DNA from: Maridesulfovibrio ferrireducens
GTDB lineage: Bacteria; Desulfobacterota; Desulfovibrionia; Desulfovibrionales; Desulfovibrionaceae
Assembly (NCBI RefSeq): GCF_900101105.1
Contig: NZ_FNGA01000004.1
Span: 62,001 to 126,000, forward strand
Direction: 5' to 3'
Length of the DNA: 64,000 bases
The position numbers and the translations under genes are program-made. How positions within the stretch are numbered: the stretch's first letter is position 1; every line of letters begins with the position of its first letter. The notes below the pieces were generated by a model. It worked only from the letters and a program-made list of their open reading frames with translations. It was not told where the DNA came from and searched no databases. Positions 17,796 through 27,900 of the stretch are shown here, piece after piece.

Positions 17796-19448
17796 TTAGT
17801 AATGAAGAATATCTTCAGGCAGTACAAAGTCGTTCCAGTTACCGTTGTAGCGGTTTATTTTTTCAAGAAGGAATATGGAGCGATTAAACATTTCTTTTGC
17901 AAATCCGTAATTGAATTCGAATCGTGTCGACGTATAGAAGGAGCGTGCTAATGCCAGAGTTAATCTTGCTTTCCATGTTGTATCGTCATTTTCCAATGCA
18001 AATTCTTCTGTAAAACTATAAAATCTTGATATTACAGCATTGATTTTATTTCTTATGGGCCGGTCGAATATGGGCATGCGGAAGCTTGATACAAGAAATA
18101 CAGAAATATCTTGAATATAGTCAAAGTCTCTTGATCTATGGAGATCAATGAATCTGATTCGTTCATCTGCGTTGCTGTAAACAACGTTGTTGCAGTTGAA
18201 ATCTCCGTGGATAAAAACGGTGAACGGAGCGGGAAGATTCTTCTCAACAGACATTGCTTTATTAATGAGATCTGTTGCGGAAGTTATGTCTACAGACCCC
18301 TGTGATCCGGCAAGGGTGTTGAATTCGGGATGAACTTGCAAAACTCCGGGCTGGCGGGATTTGAGCTGTTCCATATAGGTGGTTGGAAACGGACCTGTCT
18401 TGATGGGTTTTTTCCAGATATGGCGCAGTGTCTGTTCCAGAGTGAACAGTCCGTTCTCAAGATCGGCATCGTCAGAGGTGAGGATCATTGTATCCAATGT
18501 GCAACCCGGCAGAAATTCTACCAGCATAGAGCCTTTATTTTCATCAGGAGATTCGTGATAGCCGAAAATGTCAGGAACCATGCCCGGGAAATTATTATTC
18601 CAGAGTTTGAGGTTATCGCGTTCCTGTTTGATTTTTGCCAGATTTCCTTCTTTATAAATACTTCCCTGCGCAACCGGAGGACCGTTTTCTTTATCTTTTG
18701 CTTGCACATGTCCGATACGGCATCCAGAGCGGGAGCCCCATATTCCTTGAAAATCAATGTCTGAAAACGAGCCGTCAAAGCCGGAAACGGTCAGAGTATG
18801 CTGTAGTGATTCAAATTGTTCAATCTTGATGCGTTCTCCTAAAATAGAGAAGATAATTGCTTCCCCGATGTTAAGGAGAGAGTCGCCGATTCTTTCAAGA
18901 TACCGGAATATGAAAAGGACTGTAACTAAGTCCGGGATATTTTTTCCGCTTCCCATCTCCGCCATAATGCGATTGAAATTGTCTTTATACAGAGAGTCGA
19001 GGCTGTATTCTGATTTACAAATTTCAAGAGCTAAAGGCATATTATCTTCGTTGAAACCTTTTTCAATTAAAGCGGTGGTTTCTTCGATTATATCGAATGC
19101 TTCCGGGTTCTCGAATCGGTTTACAAAATTTTTGTCTTCAAGATAAGCCATCTGGTTGACTATGTTGACGCAGTAGTCACCGATTCGTTCGAGGTTGACT
19201 GATGCTAGTTGTATTGCTCTGATTTTATTCAGAGATTTGTCGTCCAGTTCAGTATCTTTGTTTATGCGAGAATAGCTTTTATTCTCGATGATGGTTTTAA
19301 GATTATCAATATGATCATCTCGCGAGGTAATCTTGCGAAAAAGCGCGCGTGAGGGGGAATTTACAAATTTTCTAGTCGCGCCGATCTGGGTTTTTACTTC
19401 AAGGACAAGAAATTTAAAATTTTCATCTAAACCTTCAAATGTCATCAT
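17796..19448 (-). CDS. PhoU-domain / aminoglycoside-phosphotransferase-like fusion
   Basis: 550 aa with two parts. Residues 1-215 carry two PhoU-like three-helix repeats (LNKIRAIQLASVNLERIGDYCVNIV and RYLERIGDSLLNIGEAI), the fold that binds metal clusters in the phosphate regulator PhoU. Residues about 225-550 are an APH/choline-kinase-like phosphotransferase: HGDFNCNN supplies the catalytic Asp and the Mg-binding Asn, and FIDLHRSRDFDYIQD supplies the second metal Asp. I see no signal peptide. The fusion is unusual; its position in the GAK-type operon suggests phosphoryl transfer to a substrate shared with the HprK-like kinase (inference). A start at the first of two ATGs is assumed. Confidence 0.78.
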   Translation of the reverse strand: MMTFEGLDENFKFLVLEVKTQIGATRKFVNSPSRALFRKITSRDDHIDNLKTIIENKSYSRINKDTELDDKSLNKIRAIQLASVNLERIGDYCVNIVNQMAYLEDKNFVNRFENPEAFDIIEETTALIEKGFNEDNMPLALEICKSEYSLDSLYKDNFNRIMAEMGSGKNIPDLVTVLFIFRYLERIGDSLLNIGEAIIFSILGERIKIEQFESLQHTLTVSGFDGSFSDIDFQGIWGSRSGCRIGHVQAKDKENGPPVAQGSIYKEGNLAKIKQERDNLKLWNNNFPGMVPDIFGYHESPDENKGSMLVEFLPGCTLDTMILTSDDADLENGLFTLEQTLRHIWKKPIKTGPFPTTYMEQLKSRQPGVLQVHPEFNTLAGSQGSVDITSATDLINKAMSVEKNLPAPFTVFIHGDFNCNNVVYSNADERIRFIDLHRSRDFDYIQDISVFLVSSFRMPIFDRPIRNKINAVISRFYSFTEEFALENDDTTWKARLTLALARSFYTSTRFEFNYGFAKEMFNRSIFLLEKINRYNGNWNDFVLPEDILHY

Positions 19449-19510
19449 AATCTGGGCCTTATGTTTAAGGTTTTTGTTGTGACATCGTCAGACTTTTTTT
19501 CAACGGTCAT
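19445..19510 (-). CDS. Possible 21-residue small ORF ahead of the PhoU-phosphotransferase gene
   Basis: A 22-codon frame starts with ATG, seven bases after GGAG, and ends in a TGA that overlaps the ATG of the next gene (ATGA). The predicted peptide is hydrophilic (MTVEKKSDDVTTKTLN then IRPRL) with no recognised motif. The ribosome site and the ATGA junction are typical of translational coupling, but a frame this short can arise by chance. Confidence 0.3.
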   Translation of the reverse strand: MTVEKKSDDVTTKTLNIRPRL

Positions 19511-19545
19511 TTGAGGTCTCCATGCGGTCTACAATCGGGAATAAT

Positions 19546-20688
19546 TTATCCAGCCAGCCTTGCTCTGTATTCATCTATCACAGTTTGTCTGTCTATTCCG
19601 GCTATGATCAGTCTTTTTCTGATATTCAGGTCGTTCCATGCCGGTTGCAAACCTATTTCGCGGGCTGCTTTTGCCGGGTCCTGCGTGTCTATCGGTTTGG
19701 TTTTTTCGCTCATGTGGCAATCGTCGCCCATGAATATCAATATTTCTTTGCTTCCGGCCCGGCGGTTAATGTTTTGCTCGTTTACAACTGAGATCAGAAA
19801 ATCAGTATAGCGCTGGGATTGGGGATTCCACGCTTCAATTCCATCCACGTCATACTTGGCAAGCAGTATGGGCCAGAATTCTTCGGGATGGGGAATTACA
19901 ACACAACCTCCGAGTGAACGGGCTTCTTCAATTATTTCGGTAGCTCTGTAGAAAAATTTTAAGGAAAAGCCATCCTTTACAAGTATTTTAACTGCTTTTA
20001 AGTAGGCCTGAATTCTATTTATGACAGTGTTGCCGTATTTCGGGCGCAGTGCATCAAAATAGTTTTTAATAAGCTTATTTTTGATTGAAGCTTTTGGAAC
20101 ATCCGACCAGTTTTCGTCAAGCATGGTTTGAATTTTGGTTACATAAATTCTAACCATTTCAACCAGCGCTTCGTCTGCTCCGGTTTCGCGTGCGGCTTCG
20201 TGCACTCTTTTTTCATTGGGTTGAGTGATAGAATCCATAAATTCGAATAATTGCGATGTGCGGTACTTGAACGTGTGCGCCAGCATGGATTTTAAAACGT
20301 GAGCGTTTTCAACCTTCTCATTTTCAAAATGAAGCAGTAATTGAACTTTTTGATTGAATCCACTGGCATAACAGTCAACCTCAACGCCTGTATAAGGACC
20401 GTAGCTCATAAGTTCATTATGCTGCGTGGGGATTAACAGATCATCCGTTCTATTAGGGAACATGGCTTCTATTCGCTGCGAGATGAGGTTCATGGGAACA
20501 AATTCAGGGTGCCAGTGCACGGCGAGAACCTTTTCCTGTCTGTGGTGGATTTGAGAAGGAGTTACGATTTGTTTAATCTGCCAGTCGGCTAAATCAACGG
20601 AAATAACCGCAGAGAAAATTTCACGATCTTCATCTGTTATTTCCGGGGAAATCTCAATCTCTTCAACGCACACTTGTTTTGTATTCAT
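19546..20688 (-). CDS. PHP-like metal-dependent phosphoesterase of the GAK cluster
   Basis: 380 aa. The metal-ligand pattern of the PHP fold can be followed: HWHPEF (HxH), PTQHNEL, GVEVDCY (acid), LLLHF, VIPHPEEFWP, then FMGDDCHMSEK near the C-terminus (DxH). PHP proteins include histidinol phosphatase and the proofreading domains of some DNA polymerases; they bind two or three metal ions and hydrolyse phosphoesters. The insert at residues 140-250 is long and helical. The gene lies between the XXXCH gene (10 bp upstream) and the PhoU-phosphotransferase gene, so it is probably co-expressed. It could remove phosphate from whatever the two kinases modify (inference). Confidence 0.65.
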   Translation of the reverse strand: MNTKQVCVEEIEISPEITDEDREIFSAVISVDLADWQIKQIVTPSQIHHRQEKVLAVHWHPEFVPMNLISQRIEAMFPNRTDDLLIPTQHNELMSYGPYTGVEVDCYASGFNQKVQLLLHFENEKVENAHVLKSMLAHTFKYRTSQLFEFMDSITQPNEKRVHEAARETGADEALVEMVRIYVTKIQTMLDENWSDVPKASIKNKLIKNYFDALRPKYGNTVINRIQAYLKAVKILVKDGFSLKFFYRATEIIEEARSLGGCVVIPHPEEFWPILLAKYDVDGIEAWNPQSQRYTDFLISVVNEQNINRRAGSKEILIFMGDDCHMSEKTKPIDTQDPAKAAREIGLQPAWNDLNIRKRLIIAGIDRQTVIDEYRARLAG

Positions 20689-20698
20689 TTTAATCTTC

Positions 20699-21229
20699 TT
20701 ATTTATGTTGAGAATGGCAGTGGGCTTTAATGTTGTTTAAACTGTCACATGCTTTGTGAGCTTCTTCAATATTATTGTTCTCGACAGCATTTTCAAAAGT
20801 GTCACAGGCGGTGATGTATTCTTCATAATATTCGTCACCGTAACCTTCGTAGGTAACCATCAGCTTAGAGTCTTCTATGAACTGGCTGACAGTCTCTCCG
20901 GGAGGAAATGAACCTGCGTGAATGGTCTTAAATATTATTTTGAAAGAATCTCCCATCCGCTTTTTAAGACTGCTGTATTTGAGTCTGCCGGAAATACCGT
21001 CATCCGTTTTCTGCTCGTCCGATTCGTAAGCAGGTTTGGCTTTAATTTTGATAGTTGTCTGTTCTAAATTGTGACTGATATTGATTTTAAGTTTTTTAAA
21101 GCCAGCCATGAAAGTGAAGCCGGGCATGTCCTCTGATTTTCCGGTCTCGATAGCCTCAGCCATTTTACGAAGGAAGTCAGGAAGCTCATCCGGCTTTATG
21201 AATTTTTCAATCTTGTTTTCTTTACCCAT
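20699..21229 (-). CDS. GAK-system XXXCH-type small protein with amphi-Trp-like N-terminus
   Basis: 176 aa, first gene of the operon. The N-terminal part alternates hydrophobic and polar residues (FIKPDELPDFLRKMAEAIETG, then a FKKLKINIS strand), resembling the 'amphi-Trp' domain described beside HprK-related kinases. The C-terminal helix ends DSLNNIKAHCHSQHK, matching the invariant Cys-His of the XXXCH domain. I recall these as named components of the GAK system without known function. A small carrier whose Cys-His end is modified or binds metal would suit its neighbours, two kinases and an ATP-grasp ligase, but this is inference. It starts with ATG after an AGAGGTG ribosome site. Confidence 0.65.
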   Translation of the reverse strand: MGKENKIEKFIKPDELPDFLRKMAEAIETGKSEDMPGFTFMAGFKKLKINISHNLEQTTIKIKAKPAYESDEQKTDDGISGRLKYSSLKKRMGDSFKIIFKTIHAGSFPPGETVSQFIEDSKLMVTYEGYGDEYYEEYITACDTFENAVENNNIEEAHKACDSLNNIKAHCHSQHK

Positions 21230-21352
21230 ATGTATTCACCTCTCAAAAAAAATCTCAAAATAAGCCGTGATGATAATATTACACTGAAACAGATGAGAAT
21301 TGCTATCCCTAATATTATATGCGGCAGGTTGAATAGATGCGTGGAAATATAT

Positions 21353-21390
21353 AAAAAAAGGCCCGGAATCTCATTTGAAAGATCCGGGCC
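21353..21390 (-). terminator. Rho-independent terminator of the HD-like gene
   Basis: Read on the minus strand: GGCCCGGATCTT, short loop, AGATTCCGGGCC, then a run of seven T. It separates the HD-like gene from the GAK-type operon, so the latter should have its own promoter in 21230-21352. Confidence 0.8.
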
Positions 21391-21446
21391 GTGAAAGGTT
21401 GATTTTGAATTGATAAATTCATCTTCTTGTAATTACGAATATCGGT

Positions 21447-21983
21447 TTAGTTCTCTGCTATGGCCAGTTCTTCCAGATTCTTTTCAGTTTCGTGCTCGAT
21501 TGTTGTTTTGATCTTCATGGCAATTTCTTTTTTGCGCTTAAGATCAGCAACTTCCTGCGGGTTGTTTTTTGCGGCTTCTATTTTAAAATCATACTTATAA
21601 GCAACACTGATAATTTGATCTTTTTCTACCAATTTAGTGGCGATAAAAACGATTTCCTTTTCTGAAGCAGGTAACTCTCCTGAAAAATCAAGTTCCCAGT
21701 GTGCGTCAGCTATGTCAGCCACTTCTGGATATCCGAGCTTCCTGAGTTCTATCCCCGCGAGTTTGTCATGGTTCGGGCCATGTCCTGCAACGTGGCACAG
21801 CAGTGCACCCGCTTTGATCAAAGAGATGTTCGGGCCGCTGTCACGCAGCCATTTAAGATCACGCCCTATCCGTAAAGCAACTGTTTTAACAAGTCTGGCA
21901 CTTACAAGCTGATCTTCAGGAAGTTTGAAAACTTCAGTTAGCAACCTTTCGCATTCTTCTTCACTTGGGATATTTTTTTTCAT
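21447..21983 (-). CDS. Degenerate HD-domain protein
   Basis: 178 aa. The pattern ALL-xx-VAxxGPNHDKLAG, ELRKLGYPEVADI and ADAHWEL aligns with small HD-type phosphohydrolases (typically ALLHDIAKGxPxH..G..LL..LGYP.VA..V..H). The diagnostic His-Asp pair is replaced by C63-H64, and the first ligand His in the N-terminal helix is absent (LVKTVALRIG). The later His residues (H68, H72, H95) remain. Classical metal-dependent phosphohydrolase activity is therefore doubtful; a binding or altered-metal role is possible. The gene has its own terminator and lies between the GAK operon and the divergent vWA-tubulin operon; a link to either is unproven. Confidence 0.65.
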   Translation of the reverse strand: MKKNIPSEEECERLLTEVFKLPEDQLVSARLVKTVALRIGRDLKWLRDSGPNISLIKAGALLCHVAGHGPNHDKLAGIELRKLGYPEVADIADAHWELDFSGELPASEKEIVFIATKLVEKDQIISVAYKYDFKIEAAKNNPQEVADLKRKKEIAMKIKTTIEHETEKNLEELAIAEN

Positions 21984-22376
21984 GTTCCACCCTTAGTTCA
22001 ATTTAGTGCGCGAAGACTCTCAAAAAAAAGGGTTGTTATCAAGCAAAATAAGAGGTGTGGCGACAATTGAAAAATCTTTTTAATTCGCTGATTTAATTAA
22101 GGTTTAATTTAATGAGGCTGTAATCATTATGTTTATTTAAATTAACTTTGTTTGTTTTGTATGGAGGCCCCTTTGTTATATATTTTATGGCTCAGTTTTT
22201 AAATAGTTCAGTCTATAATTTAAAATTCGTTGTTTTAAGTTGACCTCTGATTAATTTGATAATATTACGCTTGATAAATAAGATATTAGCTTGTCTTTGT
22301 GTTTTTATAGTCATAAAGCATCTTTGTGAAGTTTTATATAGGTTTTGCGTTATAAAATGTCTGTATGGGGTGAGGG
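21984..22376. other. AT-rich divergent intergenic region
   Basis: 393 bp without a gene, between the minus-strand HD-like gene and the plus-strand vWA operon. It holds the putative operon promoter at 22240-22268 and a roughly 100-nt untranslated leader after it. I found no convincing reading frame, repeat or riboswitch in the rest. Confidence 0.6.
22240..22268 (+). promoter_or_regulatory. Putative sigma-70 promoter of the vWA-tubulin operon
   Basis: TTGACC, a 17-bp spacer, then TATTAC, in an AT-rich setting. Transcription would start near 22275, giving a leader of about 100 nt before ATG 22377. Confidence 0.5.
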
Positions 22377-24953
22377 ATGATCTCAAATAAATATTATGCC
22401 TGTTTGTTGCTGGTACTGATTTATGCAGGATTTGCCTGTCCCGCACAGGCGAGAGTCGTCTCAGTTGTTTATGATGATTCTATGAGTATGTTTGGTGGTT
22501 TTAACCATAAGTTTGGTTATCAGAAGCCCACAGATCAGTGGATATATGCGAACTATGCACTTCAGACTCTTGCGGCTCTTATGCACAAGGAAGACACCTT
22601 AAATGTTGTCCGTATGAGTGCCGTAAATGCAACTGGCCCCACAAAAATTCCTTCGTATTCAGGTGATAAGGTTTCTTCGGCAATTAGCGATATTCGGAAT
22701 TACGGTTGTGGAGGCAAGACTCCTTATAAACCTGTGAGTGTCGCGGTTGAACATTTTCTTGCGAGCACTCTTAATGATTCCTTGCTCAAGAAGGTTAAAG
22801 AAAATCGTAAAGACTGGCTGATAATCATTACTGACGGCGTTTTTAACAATCAGTCTAAAAATGTTGCTTTGGATATTGAGAAATTTAAGGAAAAAGCAGG
22901 TAACGATTGCAGGGTTATTTTTTTATTGATCGGTTCAGATGCAAGCGAGGCTCTTTATCAGAAGTGGCGGAAGGAAGTTGGCGGGCATGTGGATGATCTT
23001 ATAAAGGTTTCCACAGCGGGAGGTGGCAAACATATCCTTGATGCGATGAAAAAAGTTGCAGCCCGTATTGAAGGGCGTGATGAGTTTGAAGATAGATTCC
23101 CGTCGAATTTTTCCGGTGACAAATTTGAATTCCGGTCAATATTTCCATTACTTCGCGTCAGTGTTTTACAACAGGTTTATGGAAGTAATGATTTTTCAAA
23201 ACCTCAGAAATTGATTGCACCTGATGGAAGAGAAATTCTGTTCAAAAATGTTGAGATAAAAAGTCCTCATAAAGAAAAAATAACATCCTCATCCGGAGTT
23301 GTTTTGAAAAAGGTTTTGCAACGGGATATTTCAGGAATTATTTCAATAGCCGGAAACGGTGAAAGGGTTATGGGGCCGGGAACATATCAAATAGATTGTC
23401 CGGGCAGATTTACTTCCTCCACTTTAAAAAAATTACTTATCGAGACGGCTATGAACTTTCAGCCTGAGTTGCAAGTAGAGGGGCGGGGAGTCGTAAAAGA
23501 GAGGGAAGGCAGTTATGTCTTATGTCGTGATGACAGGTTCAGAATTTATGTGAAATTTTCAGATTACAAAACCGGAGATCATATAAAACTTAGTGCTGAA
23601 CAAGCTGCACAGATAGACGTTCATGTTCTTGACAGCGAAATGACCGCAATCGGAAAGCGTTTTCATTTTGATAAAAATTTGAATTTATTCATTTCGGAGT
23701 GGCAAAATGTTTCCTCCATAAAAGGAGCTTCTGACCGCAAGGAGATATCTATCCGAGCTGTGTCACAAGGATATTTTCACCTGAAATCCGGTGTGTTCAA
23801 GATTAACGCAAAAGAAGGTTCGCGCGAGGTAGTTGCAACCCTAAATTCGCCCTTGGTTAATGTTCCTTATAAATATTGTGATGTTCCGGAAGAGGTAGGT
23901 TCTGTTGCTGTTGATATCTCGAAAGGAGCGGACAAGGGCATGGTTCAACTGTCAGCCAGAGATCTTCCTGAAGGCATAACAATCAGTTCTCGAAAGAGAG
24001 CAGGGGTGACCGGTTGTTCCTCTGAAGTTCTGTATTTTCCGGGAAATCCTGTTGCAGTATATTTGTATCGGGATAAACAGTTCACTCTCTCCTCACCGAC
24101 AGATGTCTCCGTAGATATTCAGTTTCTTGATGATCCCGCAATCAGACTTAAAAATAAGAATCTAAAATTTCAAATTGTTCCGCAAAAGAGAAATCTTGAG
24201 TTTGTGCAGAGCATGCCTTTTTGGAATGGCAGTGTTGCTGTGCCCGAAGAAGTTGCCCCTCTTATTCTGCAAATTCGCGAAGACGGGCAATCTATCGATT
24301 TAAAACATGAAAACTGGGAGGTTGAACCTTCCATTAATGATGAGCTTGAATTTGCTGTAATGCAAGATTCCGAGGTTCCCGGAGGTTATGAGATAGCCCC
24401 GGTCTTCGGTATGCTTACTCCGCCTTTACCTGCTTCTGCCGGAGAGTTTCCTGTTCAGCTTAATTGGAAAGGTCCGTTTCCCGGTGAAATTTTATCATCA
24501 AACATCATACTTTCAATGAACGATGCTGATTGGTGGGCAAAATATAAAAGCGTGATTGGCTGGTTCTTGCTTATTTGTTTTTTGAGTTGGTATGTCTGGA
24601 GATTGCTTACTAAGCAGCGATTCGCAAAGGATGCCAGAATAAAATCGGAAGTTAATCGCAGTGGAGTACCTCCTAAATTTCATACAGAATTTTTGAGCAG
24701 GCAAGGAGTTGGTTCTTTGCTTGTTAAATGGTTCTGGCCGTCTGTTGCTGAGGTGAAAAATATTAGAGGTGTGATCTTTAAAGCCGGAATGAGTCCTGCA
24801 AGTATTGTAGTTGATAAATCCTGTCAGAATAAGGATATGTTTTTGGCGGGTATGCCTCTGGATTTCCCTAAGCGAAAAGATCAGAGCCTGTCTCGTTGGT
24901 CTTCTCTCGAGGTTCGTGGAAATAGTTCAATCAAAAAATATCATTACGAATAG
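22377..24953 (+). CDS. Exported membrane-anchored von Willebrand factor A protein
   Basis: 858 aa. Signal peptide 1-25 (cleavage after PAQA), then a vWA domain starting directly (ARVVSVVYDDSMSM). The MIDAS metal site is complete: D33-x-S35-x-S37, T115 in GGKTPYKP and D153 in IIITDGV. A long beta-rich middle (about 230-700) has no recognised domain. One TM helix lies near 728-744 (GWFLLICFLSWYVWRLL), then a 114-residue basic cytosolic tail. The vWA domain should therefore face the periplasm while the tail can meet cytosolic partners, presumably the tubulin-like protein of the next gene, 18 bp downstream. vWA proteins are known companions of Tubulin_2/FtsZ-like proteins. Ribosome site GGGTGAGGG. 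Confidence 0.85.
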   Translation: MISNKYYACLLLVLIYAGFACPAQARVVSVVYDDSMSMFGGFNHKFGYQKPTDQWIYANYALQTLAALMHKEDTLNVVRMSAVNATGPTKIPSYSGDKVSSAISDIRNYGCGGKTPYKPVSVAVEHFLASTLNDSLLKKVKENRKDWLIIITDGVFNNQSKNVALDIEKFKEKAGNDCRVIFLLIGSDASEALYQKWRKEVGGHVDDLIKVSTAGGGKHILDAMKKVAARIEGRDEFEDRFPSNFSGDKFEFRSIFPLLRVSVLQQVYGSNDFSKPQKLIAPDGREILFKNVEIKSPHKEKITSSSGVVLKKVLQRDISGIISIAGNGERVMGPGTYQIDCPGRFTSSTLKKLLIETAMNFQPELQVEGRGVVKEREGSYVLCRDDRFRIYVKFSDYKTGDHIKLSAEQAAQIDVHVLDSEMTAIGKRFHFDKNLNLFISEWQNVSSIKGASDRKEISIRAVSQGYFHLKSGVFKINAKEGSREVVATLNSPLVNVPYKYCDVPEEVGSVAVDISKGADKGMVQLSARDLPEGITISSRKRAGVTGCSSEVLYFPGNPVAVYLYRDKQFTLSSPTDVSVDIQFLDDPAIRLKNKNLKFQIVPQKRNLEFVQSMPFWNGSVAVPEEVAPLILQIREDGQSIDLKHENWEVEPSINDELEFAVMQDSEVPGGYEIAPVFGMLTPPLPASAGEFPVQLNWKGPFPGEILSSNIILSMNDADWWAKYKSVIGWFLLICFLSWYVWRLLTKQRFAKDARIKSEVNRSGVPPKFHTEFLSRQGVGSLLVKWFWPSVAEVKNIRGVIFKAGMSPASIVVDKSCQNKDMFLAGMPLDFPKRKDQSLSRWSSLEVRGNSSIKKYHYE

Positions 24954-24971
24954 ATAACTACGGAGGCTAAC

Positions 24972-27900
24972 GTGGAGTTTAGTACAGTTCCAACTCTTCT
25001 TATAGGTTTAGGCGGAATAGGGTCACAGGTTGTAGATCTGATTTATGGCAAAATTCCTCCGGCTATGCACGATAGGATTGCTGTTCATGCTTTTGATACC
25101 AATATCAATGACATAGATAAGTGTTCTAACTTGCGAAATGTAATTACTCAGACCAGCACGAACTGGACTGTCGGTAACTATCTTGAAATTGCAGACAGTT
25201 CTGTCAACGAATGGTTTCCAAGTGATGTCAGAGAACTTAAGCGTAAGCTTTTGACTGATGGAGCAGGGCAAGTTCGTTGTGTTTCAAGGTTGGCGTATCG
25301 CGCGTCTATAGATGATGGGAAACTTGCGAAACTGCATTCTCAGATACGGGATATTTTTCAGGCTCGTGGTGACAGGGCTATGCCCAGTGTCAGGGTTATG
25401 ATTGTAACGTCTCTAGGCGGCGGGACTGGATCAGGAATTTTCTTACAGACAGCAATGTATGTCCGCGACATTCTGATGAATGAGTTTAAGAAAAATGCTG
25501 TGCTGGTTCGTGGAGCTTTTCTGCTTCCTGATCCTTTGATTCAGAGCGGACTTCTTGATGAAACTCATCACGAAAATGTCCGGGCGAATGCATATGCGAG
25601 TCTTAAAGAGCTTAATGCTATTACCATAAACGCCGGAATCGATAAGTCTGATAGTGGCGGAGCAACTATCGAGCTTGAGTATAAGCCCAGACAGGAGGAT
25701 CTCGACGGTCGGCAATCTCATGTCGTAACTGATGATAACCTTCCTTTCGATTTTTGTTTTTTATATGATTTTGAGAATGAAAGAGGGGAAAACCTTAAAT
25801 TTCTCGATAACTACATTAATCAAATGGTTAAGACCATTCATCTTCAGTTGTTTTCACCTATCAGCGGTCCTTCTTTTTCGGAAGAGGATAATTTCATTCT
25901 TGGACTGGTCAGTGAAAACGGGCTTAACCGTTATTGCGGGGCCGGAGTTGCTTCCCTTGTTTATCCTTATAAAAAACTTGTTAGATATTGCGCCCTTCGT
26001 TGGACCGATGAGAGCTTTTCAAGTGAATGGTTGCGACTTGATAAAGAATATGACGGAGAACTTGAACAATATGAAAGAGACAGGCAGGCGGGAGTTGGCG
26101 GCGAGCGTCCGAAGTTAGGGAAAAGATACCTTTCTCTTGTTGATAACTATGCAAAAGATAATAACCCTGATCCTTTCTTTTTAAGTATTTATGACGCTGT
26201 TCATATTCCGGGCGAAAGAGCTATTGATACAAAGCCTCGTTCCGAATTGTTTCTGGGGAATGTAGATAAGTTGATTGAACAGATAGTTAAGGATGATAAA
26301 GACCTAAATTACATGGAACAGAGTTGTGTTCTTGATAATGGTCAGATGACCAGAGGGGAAAATGTAATTTCTGCCGTAGAAGATATGGAAGGACATCTTT
26401 CAGCATACCAGCGGCAGGTTTTTGTTTCAGTCAGAAGCAACAAAAGTTTTATCATAAATCAGACTGTAAGAAGCGGCTGTGAAAAAATGGTTAATTCAGA
26501 TCACAGTCTGAATACCTGGATGCTTAATCGTCCTTATCCACTTCACCCTGTTGCAGTCCGGTATGTTCTTTACAGCTTGGAGGAGTTGCTCGAGGTGAAT
26601 TTGAAAAAAGTTCGCGAGCAGGTAGCGCAGGTTGAAAAAAATATAGATAATTATAAAAAAGCTTATAATTTGAGTAATAAAAGAGATATTGTTGAAACTA
26701 TTGAAGATAGATTCCGCAACCTTGAGAATATTTCATGGTTTTCTAAGCTGCTCGGGCGTAAATTCAAAGCTTTGGTTATTGAATATAAGGAAAAATCTTC
26801 GAGACAGCTCAATGGACTTAATCTGTATCGGCAAATTAAGCTTAAAGAGTTGGTGTATGAAGAGCTATTAAGCTGTGTGCGTGATCTTTTGCGGGATTGG
26901 AAAGATTATTTCGATCAGTTGCGTTCTATTAGAAACGGTCTGCAAAAAGAAATAAGAGATTGCTCTAACGAAAATGAGCGCAATCAGGATCCGATGAATG
27001 TTTATGTGCTCGCGTCTGCTGAAGACAAGGAATCCATGTGGAAAGAGCTTCGGAATTCTGTAGCAAAAAGCAGTGAACTGCCTCCGGATTTCCTCAAAAA
27101 AATTTATGAAGATAGATATAAAAGATTTTGCGGTAATCACTTTGGAGGTAAGAGAGAAAGATTCTCTAGAGGAATAAATTTCGGTGAGGAAATAGTTTCG
27201 TGGTGTGAGAATGAAATTATGGAGTCGGGACGTTTAAGTTACAATGTTCTGGAGGCCTTAACTGAAGAAGCCCGCTCTCGAAATATTGATCATGATACTC
27301 ATTTGAAAGAGCGGATTGCAATTTTGGAACGTCTGGCTTCTCCATTCGCTCCCGAAATTTCAAAGGGAAAAGTTCAGAATCAGGAGTACTGGGGTATTAA
27401 TTCTAAAACTCTTGACGGTTGTTCCGAAGACTGGGTTAAAGATAATTTCGGGGGTAACAGCAGACTTGTCCGGGATGACTCTTTCCCCGAAACTGAACTG
27501 ATTCGCTACACTGCACGATATGGTTATCTTGCTTCTGATTTTACTAAGTTCAAAGCCTCTGCCCCCGGATCAAGCGGGGCAGACGGTTCATATCATACTG
27601 CGTACAAGCGCAGAATAAAGCGACTTGTAGCTGGCGGCGACACGATTACCCCTCACTTAGATAAACGATGGCATCTTCCCGCATATATGACCGACCTTAA
27701 CAGTGTTACAGGGGCGGGAGATCTAAAACTCAGTAATGAAGCTTTTCTGCTTGGTCTTGCCTTTGCGCGCTTTAAAAGCCGCACAGAAGGCAGCCGGTCT
27801 TTCTGGGAATGTCATACTGTTGATAAAGAAGGTAATGAAGCTATCAAGTTGGTTTATAAGGGCGGAACTCCGGTTGCAGGTGGTTTGTATGATTTGTACG

